Source: JAAZHD01 sp012510895 (GTDB taxonomy: Bacteria > Bacillota > Clostridia > Caldicoprobacterales > DTU083). From it: 35,637 nt of DNA. Location of the stretch: assembly GCA_050951465.1 (NCBI GenBank), contig JBMNJC010000013.1, forward strand, positions 1 through 35,637, in the 5' to 3' direction. The stretch's first letter is position 1. Every line of letters starts with the position of its first letter. Of the stretch, positions 9,478 through 15,964 are shown piece after piece. The position numbers and the translations under genes are program-made. Under the pieces are notes generated by a model. It saw nothing but the letters and a program-made list of their open reading frames with translations, did no database searches and was not told the origin of the DNA.

Positions 9478-10100
9478 CCTTCTGTTATCTCCTTATTCTC
9501 TTTAACAATATTTCCAGTGCCGCCTTCAACGACACCATCGCCTTTTAAAACGCTGACTAAAGTACCAAAAAAACACCTGACATCCATCAAGAAACCAATA
9601 TTATTAGCATATTCTCCATCCAGTTTAGCCTTTACTTCTATAGGAAGCTCATCCCTGCCGTTAATTTGTGCCCATCCGGTAAGTCCAACGGGTACATCAT
9701 TGGCTCCATATTTGTCCCTTTCTTCAATTAAATCAAACTGATTCCAAAGCGCCGGCCTGGGACCAATAACACTCATCTCTCCTACCAAAATATTCCATAT
9801 TTGCGGCAGCTCATCCAAACTTGTCTTACGCAAAAACTTGCCTACTCTGGTAATCCATTGTTCAGGATTTTTCAAAAGATGAGTCGGAGTGTCATTCGGA
9901 GTATCGATACGCATTGTACGAAACTTCAGTATATAAAAATGCTTCTTATGCATTCCTATCCTCTTTTGTCTAAAAAACACAGGTCCTTTGCTATCCAGCT
10001 TGATAGCGATGGATATAACAACAAACAGGGGAAGCAAAATTATAAGCGCTATGAGTGAAAGAACAAAGTCTATTAATCTCTTTACTTTTAAATATATCAT
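9474..10100 (-). CDS. Monotopic phosphoglycosyl transferase (initiating sugar-1-phosphate transferase)
   Basis: I choose ATG 10100 (208 residues), nine bases after GGGAG. A longer in-frame reading to 10160 would run into the leader RNA and has no ribosome binding site. A membrane-associated helix (residues 8-34) is followed by the small bacterial sugar transferase core: GPVFFRQKRIG, FYILKFRTM at about 55-63, the catalytic TSLDELPQ (Asp96-Glu97), VGEMSVIGPRPAL and GLTGWAQINGR. The PglC/WcaJ family transfers a sugar 1-phosphate from a UDP-sugar to undecaprenyl phosphate, the first membrane step of glycan assembly. It is the first gene after promoter and leader A, and it overlaps the SDR gene by four bases. 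The family is certain. Confidence 0.93.
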   Translation of the reverse strand: MIYLKVKRLIDFVLSLIALIILLPLFVVISIAIKLDSKGPVFFRQKRIGMHKKHFYILKFRTMRIDTPNDTPTHLLKNPEQWITRVGKFLRKTSLDELPQIWNILVGEMSVIGPRPALWNQFDLIEERDKYGANDVPVGLTGWAQINGRDELPIEVKAKLDGEYANNIGFLMDVRCFFGTLVSVLKGDGVVEGGTGNIVKENKEITEG

Positions 10101-10304
10101 CGAAAACACTCCCGCATACCAAAAAAATAGCATATAAAAAGTTATGCTCATTATAATCAAAAAAGTACAGCCTCTCCATATATCGCCATACCTGCGATAC
10201 TCCTGGTTTTCGGCTTTTCTCGCTATGACATCTGCTCAAAGGATATGCGCCGGAACAGCTATTACCTTTGCATAAATTATTGACTGAATAAACAAATTTT
10301 ACAC
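10101..10304 (-). promoter_or_regulatory. Structured 5' leader RNA of operon A
   Basis: This is the 200-nt untranslated region between promoter A and the phosphoglycosyl transferase. Hairpin 1 (10237-10270) has a closing stem CAAAGG/CCTTTG, an inner ATAGC/GC(A)TAT helix and a loop core TGTTCCGGC. A linker containing CATAGCGAGA leads to hairpin 2 (10181-10199), stem TATCGC/GCGATA with a 7-nt loop. Sixteen bases later comes a T6 tract (10159-10164). An outer pairing AGCC/GGCT (10212-10215 with 10169-10172) could enclose hairpin 2 just before that tract, giving an attenuator-like fold. The leader of operon B has the same order of parts with different stem sequences. I do not recognise a known riboswitch class. 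Confidence 0.6.
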
Positions 10305-10310
10305 TAGCAT

Positions 10311-10339
10311 AGTATAACAATACAAAAATGGATTGTCAA
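10311..10339 (-). promoter_or_regulatory. Sigma-A promoter of operon A
   Basis: On the minus strand the -35 is a perfect TTGACA (10334-10339) and the -10 is TATACT (10311-10316), separated by exactly 17 bases. Transcription should start near 10304 and enter the leader RNA. The left end of the insertion sequence is only about 30 bases upstream of the -35 box, so it does not interrupt the core promoter but has replaced whatever lay upstream. Confidence 0.8.
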
Positions 10340-10369
10340 ACTTATAAAATGGCAGTATACTGTTAAACA

Positions 10370-10393
10370 GGCTCTATGTCAATTGTTGGGGTA
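10370..10393 (+). repeat. IS left terminal inverted repeat
   Basis: The 24 bases begin GGCTCTATGTCAATTG. They match the right end (11884-11907, opposite orientation) at 19 of 24 positions, including an uninterrupted TGTTGGGGTA core. Confidence 0.75.
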
Positions 10394-10431
10394 GAGATAA
10401 ACCCAAGAGTAAATAAACCGAATGTAAAGAG

Positions 10432-10457
10432 AGGTGTCTTCAAATTTGAAGGCACCT
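10432..10457. terminator. 26-bp palindrome downstream of the transposase gene
   Basis: The sequence AGGTGTCTTCAAA is followed directly by its reverse complement with one T-G wobble, so 13-base arms meet with no loop. It lies inside the IS, between the transposase stop and the left end. It could end transposase mRNA or block read-through from operon B, but no U-tract follows on the minus strand, so the function is a guess. Confidence 0.45.
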
Positions 10458-10613
10458 TCTTTTGCCTTGCAGATAGATTTCATGAAGAGACGGTATATTA
10501 AGCGCATCAGAATAAACAAGACTTTATGGCATGCTGATTTCCCGAAGATATTAGCAACAGCATACCTGAATCTTGTAAGCCTTAATTTAGAAAACACCAG
10601 CTGCTTTTAATAT

Positions 10614-11801
10614 TCAAGCCATCATGTAAAGTATACGTGCTCTTAGTCTATTAAAGTTTCTAAGACCGAATGCATTGCGTTTAAGAACTTTAATCTTGTT
10701 ATTCACTCCCTCCGTATAGGCATTAGTATAAGGGATTTTGAAAGAATTAAGAATATTGTCCTGCCAGCGGTTAATTGTTCGAAAGCAATAATTAAACTCG
10801 GGCAGGTTGCTGACTGAGACATACAGGTACCAAGCTTTAAGTTTTTTCTTGGCATCGTCAAAATCTGATGCGTCAACAAACTCCATGAATTTCTCTTTTA
10901 GAAGATAAGCTTCTTTCAGCTTGGGTGAAAGGTTTAACATCACTTCTACAGCTTGTTGGTTCTCTCTGCTTAAATTAAAGAATCTTGCCCAAAGAAGCTT
11001 TTTGCTTTTCTTAAAGTAACGCCTCCGCTCTTTAGAGAATTTTTTCTGTTCTTCACGGCGTACTTTGTCAAAAGCCCACATTACCTGGCGCACGTAATGA
11101 AAACGGTCAACAACAACAATTGCATTTTTGAAATAAGCTTGAGCCACATCAGCATAAGGTTTCCACATGTCTATAACAACTGCCTTAACCTTATCTCGCT
11201 CTTCTTTGGTAAAGGGGAAAAAGTATGTAGTGAGATGATGGGTTTCCCGACCGGGAAGAATATCTAAAACTCTGCGGCTTTTAGGGTCCGTAATGATACA
11301 CTGATACTTGCCTGTCTCAGCGTTACCCTTGAACTCGTCAATAGACAAAACCTCCGGAAGCTTCGGCTTATCAGGCGAAATTAAGTCAAATACACGTGAA
11401 ACGGTGCTGACAGATACATTGCACCTCTCAGCAACACTTGACCTGGAATTGGTGCTTTTTAATTCTTTCAACATATATGAAACCAGGCTCGAAGACATAC
11501 GATGATATCTTGGGACAAATGAATTATTCTCATAAAAACGCTTTCCACATGCAGAACAAACGTAACGTCTTTTACGATAATGAAAAAGAATAAATTTCTC
11601 TCCTAGCGGAGGACCTTTAATCTTCTGTATTCTATAATCATGAATGCTGTCCGTTAATTCTCTGCAGGAAGGGCATTCATGGATATCTCTTCTCACTTCA
11701 AAATGTACATGGATTATTGATCCGTCATCATCATTTTCTATATTTTTTATTATTCCGTCTTTGATTCCAAACAAACTTTGTATATAATTAGAATTAAGCA
11801 T
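10614..11801 (-). CDS. ISL3-family transposase
   Basis: The protein has 395 residues from ATG 11801, eight bases after a perfect AGGAGG; a TTG two codons earlier is less likely. The N-terminus has two zinc-binding Cys pairs (CPSC at 43-46, CSAC at 82-85). An HTH region follows, SVAERCNVSVSTVSRV near 122-137. The DDE catalytic domain shows Asp155 in SIDEFKG, Asp211 in VVIDMWKPYAD and Glu364 in YTEGVNNKIKVLKR. The C-terminal GLRNFNRLRARIL is typical of the family. The gene has no frameshift and all catalytic residues are present, so the element may be active. It fills most of the IS and is read in the same direction as both glycan operons. Confidence 0.95.
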   Translation of the reverse strand: MLNSNYIQSLFGIKDGIIKNIENDDDGSIIHVHFEVRRDIHECPSCRELTDSIHDYRIQKIKGPPLGEKFILFHYRKRRYVCSACGKRFYENNSFVPRYHRMSSSLVSYMLKELKSTNSRSSVAERCNVSVSTVSRVFDLISPDKPKLPEVLSIDEFKGNAETGKYQCIITDPKSRRVLDILPGRETHHLTTYFFPFTKEERDKVKAVVIDMWKPYADVAQAYFKNAIVVVDRFHYVRQVMWAFDKVRREEQKKFSKERRRYFKKSKKLLWARFFNLSRENQQAVEVMLNLSPKLKEAYLLKEKFMEFVDASDFDDAKKKLKAWYLYVSVSNLPEFNYCFRTINRWQDNILNSFKIPYTNAYTEGVNNKIKVLKRNAFGLRNFNRLRARILYMMA

Positions 11802-11883
11802 AAGCAAAACCTCCTGTGAATATTCGTGGTGGTTTATTTACTCGGTAGGTTTTCGCTTATGCTTTTTATTTTTCCTGCTTTCT

Positions 11884-11907
11884 TACCCCAACATTTATTA
11901 TAGAACC
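11884..11907 (-). repeat. IS right terminal inverted repeat
   Basis: Read inward on the minus strand, this begins GGTTCTATAATAAATG and continues to TTGGGGTA. It pairs with the left terminal repeat at 10370-10393. Confidence 0.75.
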
Positions 11908-11948
11908 AAAAAACATAAAAATATCCCCAATCATAAATATATTGGGGA
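11908..11948 (-). terminator. Rho-independent terminator of operon B
   Basis: On the minus strand an 8-bp stem TCCCCAAT/ATTGGGGA (11941-11948 with 11924-11931) closes a 9-nt loop and is followed by TATTTTTATGTTTTTT. It lies 20 bases after the stop of the last SLH gene and touches the right end of the insertion sequence. Confidence 0.8.
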
Positions 11949-11968
11949 CTATTTCTTTCCTTAGCAAG

Positions 11969-13372
11969 TTATTGATTTACAGCATTTGATAATATAACAG
12001 AAAATTGTGCTCGGTTTATCCGTTCTCCTGGTCTGAACGTGTTATCCTTATAACCATTTATAATTCCGTTGCTGGCCAACCTTTCTATATGCTTGTATGC
12101 CCAATGACCTGTACCCACATCCTTAAAGTTTTTATAACTGCCTTTATGCTTTATATCAAAAGCATTAGCTATCATAACAGCAACCTGTCCTCTTTGAATA
12201 TACTCACCAGGTCTGAATGTTCCATCTCCATAACCGTTTATTACACCTGCCTCTTTCGCTGCCGCTATGTGTTCCGCTGCCCAGTATCCCTGTGTAACAT
12301 CCTTAAAATTCGATTTCTTACCCTTATAGTCAATACCCAAAGCATTTACTATCATTACTGCTGCCTGAGCTCGTGTTATATAATCTCCCGGGCCAAATCT
12401 TCCATCCCTGTAACCATTAATAATATTTTTATTTGATAAGTCTTCTATCTGTTTAAAAGCCCAGTGATTTAAAGGGATATCAGAGAATCTTGAGACTTCC
12501 ACCTTGCATGAGTCATAATAAAAACCATCATATGTATATACCGCAACATATGTAGTGCCAACAGAATTACCCGTGACTACACCTCTATAATCTACAGATG
12601 CTATGTTTTCATCACTAGACACCCACATTACATCCTGATTTGTTGCATCGTATGGAATGACTTCTGCTATTAATTGTTCTGATTTGCCTATTGATAATTT
12701 CAATTGTGATTTATTGAGTTTTACAGCTTCAACATAAATTTCATCATAGTACATGTAAAATTCGTAATAATAATTATAATAATAATCGGGCTCTAAAAAG
12801 ACTAAATAGTATGTGCCGGGCTCTACATTTATTGAATAAGTTTCATTATAGCCAAATTCTTTTTCCAGAACGCCAATAATGCTGCCATATTGATCGTATA
12901 AAGCAAGATAATATTCGGCATAATAATCACTGAAAACTTCTAATGTTATAGATCCGTACCTTGTAACATCAAACCTAAAATAGTCCATATCATAGTAATC
13001 CATATATGCCTGCATCCAAGTATTCATATAGTACGGGTCGGCTAGTTCCATGCTATTATTAGGTTCAAATTCCTGATAATAAACATAGTCTACACCTGCG
13101 GAACTGCTCATATTTACATTTTTATTCGAGTCATCAGATTTTTTTAGTTTATCTCCTGGTTCTTTGAGTTTTTCTTTTAATTGCTCAATAAGGGAATCGG
13201 GATTTGTACTTGGATCATGTGGTTCATCATTCTCGTTGACTTCCTCCGTCTGTTCTGGTTCTCCTTTAATGTCAAGGTCTACATCAAGGTTAATCTCTGC
13301 TGCTGTGCTTATTGGATACATTGTGAGAAATATAAAAAGCAGAACAGTAATAGAAATCAGTCTCTTAAACAT
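11969..13372 (-). CDS. Secreted SLH protein with PPC-like and Ig-like (BIG2) domains, tyrosine-rich
   Basis: The 467-residue protein starts at ATG 13372 after AAAGGAGG and has a signal peptide (about 1-24). A charged linker (25-90) leads to a domain at about 95-215 with EFEPNNSMELADP, FRFDV and VEPGTYYLVF, as in bacterial pre-peptidase C-terminal domains. That domain is very tyrosine-rich, with stretches such as YYYNYYYEFYMYY. A BIG2 Ig-like domain follows at about 217-295 (LNKSQLKLSIGKSEQL, WVSSDENIASVD). Three SLH domains sit at about 296-346, 356-406 and 416-466, each with HWA or YWA and INGY-DG-F-PG. SLH triplets anchor proteins to pyruvylated wall polysaccharide. No catalytic motif is seen, so it is probably structural or adhesive. 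It is the last gene of operon B. Confidence 0.92.
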   Translation of the reverse strand: MFKRLISITVLLFIFLTMYPISTAAEINLDVDLDIKGEPEQTEEVNENDEPHDPSTNPDSLIEQLKEKLKEPGDKLKKSDDSNKNVNMSSSAGVDYVYYQEFEPNNSMELADPYYMNTWMQAYMDYYDMDYFRFDVTRYGSITLEVFSDYYAEYYLALYDQYGSIIGVLEKEFGYNETYSINVEPGTYYLVFLEPDYYYNYYYEFYMYYDEIYVEAVKLNKSQLKLSIGKSEQLIAEVIPYDATNQDVMWVSSDENIASVDYRGVVTGNSVGTTYVAVYTYDGFYYDSCKVEVSRFSDIPLNHWAFKQIEDLSNKNIINGYRDGRFGPGDYITRAQAAVMIVNALGIDYKGKKSNFKDVTQGYWAAEHIAAAKEAGVINGYGDGTFRPGEYIQRGQVAVMIANAFDIKHKGSYKNFKDVGTGHWAYKHIERLASNGIINGYKDNTFRPGERINRAQFSVILSNAVNQ

Positions 13373-13390
13373 TTGCCCGGCCTCCTTTAT

Positions 13391-13411
13391 ATTATAAATT
13401 ATAAATTATAA
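13391..13411. repeat. Three tandem heptamers (ATTATAA) upstream of an SLH gene
   Basis: Three perfect 7-base units lie directly before the ribosome binding site of the gene at 11969-13372. On the coding strand they read TTATAAT three times, so each unit contains a -10-like TATAAT. A change in copy number would alter promoter spacing. No well-spaced -35 box is clear. Confidence 0.6.
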
Positions 13412-13475
13412 ATTTAGTACCAAAATTATATATAACACACAAGCCTGGAATATCAATTCTCAATAGCTTCTATTC

Positions 13476-14690
13476 CTATAGAGTGAAGTATATATTCTCA
13501 TAAGGAAACAAGAACGGTATATGGCTCTCAAATGAAAATTGAGTAACATATAAATATAAAAATCCATATAGGATTATCAGTACAGTGAATATCACTTTTT
13601 TGAGACTTCCGGCCAATTCTCTGAAGGCCATAGGGGCCGCAAGCAAAAAGGCAGAATTAGCATAAAAGATCAATCTGCCCATGGGAACCATAGTACTGTA
13701 AAATGAAATTATGCTTGATAAGGCATATATTGCCAACATTAACTTATAATATAATTTCTTTTCACCTTTAACACGTTTATAAGCGGGTATCAACAATAAT
13801 AGTAAAGGCACTGTATCAAAACTGGATAATCTAAATCTGGGCATATTTAAAACTCCATATCGAGCATATCTTGGCCCCAGCATGGGCACCAGGAGTTTTG
13901 AAATTGCTAAAAAAGCTATAGGTATGGTTACAAACACAATGATAACGAACCATTTTGCTCTAGTCGACAAATTTTTACGATTCAGCATAAAGTAAACTAA
14001 TATTAGCATAAAAAGTGAAGAATAATGAAATGTTCCGGCTAATAGAATTAAAGCTATAAACACTTTTGTATTATTCTTGGGAATATAATAAAATGCAAAA
14101 AAGACAATACTTATTGAAATGAACATTCTTACTAAAGCCACCGACAGCATCTGGAAATATAATGTCGTGCATAATAGAAGTATAGCTAATGGTAAGCTTA
14201 TTATACTTTTATACCTCTTAAAACTTACATAAAATAAGAATAATGGAATAAATGCAGTAATTAACTGCATATATAAATATTTATCAGTGAAGCGTGAAAC
14301 TAAATAATTCAAAAAAAGATAACCTGGCTCAACATTAGTAGACTTAAATACAGAAAACCATCCTTCTTTTATAACATTATTAAACATTCTGATATATGAA
14401 GGATCATCAATAGCTGAGAAGTTCCTAAAACCTAAAACGAAGAATAAAACCAAAAACGATAAATAATAAAGTACATTAAAGCCTACATCAGTTCTAGCCA
14501 TCTCCGATAAAGCTGCAAATAAAACAGCTAAGAAAACTGTCCCTACATAAAAAATGCCAGTCGTTATATTTTCTGCGGGCAAAAACGCACAAAAAGCAAA
14601 TCCAACTAAAAATACAATAATTATTGCTAATTCATTTGCTCTTCTTATAATTTTATTTTTTATATTTTCCAACCTTAAAACCCAGCCCAC
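13476..14690 (-). CDS. EpsG-family/Wzy-like polysaccharide polymerase
   Basis: The 404-residue protein has about ten to twelve hydrophobic segments. It carries the EpsG-type signature RNFSAIDDPSYIRMF in an outer loop near residue 92, then NVEPGYLFLNYLVSR and a run of basic residues between helices. EpsG-like proteins polymerise exported repeat units outside the membrane. I choose GTG 14690 because AGAGGAGA lies about eight bases upstream; no upstream ATG is in frame. It is the only polymerase candidate in the window, so if operons A and B work together both flippases may feed it. The family fit is good; the linkage it forms is unknown. Confidence 0.85.
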   Translation of the reverse strand: MGWVLRLENIKNKIIRRANELAIIIVFLVGFAFCAFLPAENITTGIFYVGTVFLAVLFAALSEMARTDVGFNVLYYLSFLVLFFVLGFRNFSAIDDPSYIRMFNNVIKEGWFSVFKSTNVEPGYLFLNYLVSRFTDKYLYMQLITAFIPLFLFYVSFKRYKSIISLPLAILLLCTTLYFQMLSVALVRMFISISIVFFAFYYIPKNNTKVFIALILLAGTFHYSSLFMLILVYFMLNRKNLSTRAKWFVIIVFVTIPIAFLAISKLLVPMLGPRYARYGVLNMPRFRLSSFDTVPLLLLLIPAYKRVKGEKKLYYKLMLAIYALSSIISFYSTMVPMGRLIFYANSAFLLAAPMAFRELAGSLKKVIFTVLIILYGFLYLYVTQFSFESHIPFLFPYENIYFTL

Positions 14691-14763
14691 TTATTTATCT
14701 CCTCTATCTTTGAGTAATGCAATTCTCATATAGTACAATTTCTACTTTTTTAGTGGTATGCGC

Positions 14764-15930
14764 CTAACTTTTCTTGCTTTCCTTTATAAATTCTCTAAAG
14801 AAATTCTGACGCCTTGTTTCAATGATACTTTTATCATAATTTTTAGCCTCTTCAAAATTCCTTACTGCCTGCTCAACTAAAACGTTTTTATCCAAAGAAT
14901 TTAGAATAAAACAAATTTCATTTATGTTATTTCTTGTATTGCTAAAAATAAACCGGGAATCCAATAGTTCAGGTATTCCCGCTGTCCTGGCACCAAGTGC
15001 AGGCAAGCCCCGGCTCATAGCTTCTATCAGTGCGCGTGGCAAACCCTCTTGGCGGCTTGGCTGTACATATATATCAACTGAGTCTAACCATTCAAACACT
15101 TTATCATGCGCCATAACGCCAAGAAACTTTACCTGATCTGATACATTATATTTATCAGCCATTTTTTTGAGGTAAGTCGGATCTCCATTTCCAACTAACT
15201 GGTACTCATATCTTATGTTTCCTCTTTTTTTTAGTTCGCCAAGAGCCTTAATTACATATTGCTGTCCTTTATACTTAACATCAATAGCCGCTGTTGTACC
15301 AATAATTATCCTATCTTCATCACTTATATTTTGTATTTTTCTAATACGTTCTTTTAAAATATTGTCATTAAAATCTGTTAAGTTGACATTTGAGCAGTGG
15401 GTCGTTTTACCGTTATTAGGATATTTTTTTTGCAGATATTCATTTGTTACATAGACAGCATAATCCGCATTCCTGACGGTTTTTTTTTGTAAAAGATAGC
15501 TAAGCGGCGCAATAATCTTTCCCAATAAACTGTAATTCCAATTGCCATCCCATGCACAGCCTACGACTTCTACCAAGTAAGGTTTATTATACTTACGCGC
15601 ATAACTTGCAGCAATATTTGCAACAGAACTTGTCCTAAGAATAATATACTCGGCATTTTTAACTTCTGATTTAATTATTTTTCTCGCTTTAAAATAGTTA
15701 AAAATCGTACGGATACTTTTGAAGTCCGGCACTTCGACAAATTCTGTATTTGGAATACTGGAAGGAGCTATTCCGTCTTTAATGGACGCAACTTCTTTTT
15801 GCCTGGTTACTAATCTTATCTTTCCGAAAGGTTCAATATACCTTTTCAAGACGTTTCCATTTAAACTTCCGGATGTATAGTATCCATTATTATATTTAAA
15901 AAATATATGATCATGAAAAAAAGTTACCAT
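14764..15930 (-). CDS. GT4 family glycosyltransferase (intact)
   Basis: This 388-residue enzyme starts at ATG 15930 after AGGAGAAGG. The N-terminal acceptor domain contains FFHDHIFFKYNNGYYTSG and PYLVEVVGCAWDGNWN. The C-terminal donor domain contains IIIGTTAAIDVKYKGQQY, YEYQLVGNGDPTY, VKFLGVMAHDKVFEWLD and QPSRQEGLPRALIEAMSRG, where the E-rich segment marks the GT4 (GT-B fold) donor site. It is a clear paralogue of the damaged gene at 6268-7442. It adds a sugar from a nucleotide donor to the lipid-linked glycan in the cytoplasm. Position in operon B between an EpsG-like polymerase and an SLH-glucosaminidase supports a role in the same glycan. Donor and linkage cannot be read from the sequence. 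Confidence 0.92.
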   Translation of the reverse strand: MVTFFHDHIFFKYNNGYYTSGSLNGNVLKRYIEPFGKIRLVTRQKEVASIKDGIAPSSIPNTEFVEVPDFKSIRTIFNYFKARKIIKSEVKNAEYIILRTSSVANIAASYARKYNKPYLVEVVGCAWDGNWNYSLLGKIIAPLSYLLQKKTVRNADYAVYVTNEYLQKKYPNNGKTTHCSNVNLTDFNDNILKERIRKIQNISDEDRIIIGTTAAIDVKYKGQQYVIKALGELKKRGNIRYEYQLVGNGDPTYLKKMADKYNVSDQVKFLGVMAHDKVFEWLDSVDIYVQPSRQEGLPRALIEAMSRGLPALGARTAGIPELLDSRFIFSNTRNNINEICFILNSLDKNVLVEQAVRNFEEAKNYDKSIIETRRQNFFREFIKESKKS

Positions 15931-15964
15931 TATGAATTACCTTCTCCTGAGTTTTACATACAGC

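Larger units (their letters stand above)
10370..11907. mobile_element. ISL3-family insertion sequence
   Basis: The element is about 1.54 kb, with one transposase gene and terminal inverted repeats. The left end reads GGCTCTATGTCAATTG and continues TTGGGGTA. The right end, read inward, is GGTTCTATAATAAATG then TTGGGGTA. Nineteen of 24 positions match. The flanking eight bases (gttaaaca on the left, aaaaaaca on the right) share only the last five, so a clean 8-bp target duplication is not visible. The element lies between the operon B terminator and the operon A promoter and disrupts neither. The 220 bases between the transposase stop and the left end hold no convincing gene, only a long palindrome. 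Confidence 0.85.

Noticed and set aside
10160..10320. Minus-strand frames through leader A (for example 9991-10320) as a small gene
   Set aside because: They overlap the phosphoglycosyl transferase and the structured leader and lack a ribosome binding site.
10379..10597. 72-codon minus-strand frame between the transposase stop and the IS left end
   Set aside because: It has no clear ribosome binding site, spans the palindrome and terminal repeat, and its product resembles no family I know. Treated as non-coding IS sequence.
10362..11915. 8-bp target duplication around the IS
   Set aside because: gttaaaca and aaaaaaca agree only at the last five bases, in A-rich DNA, so it is not convincing.
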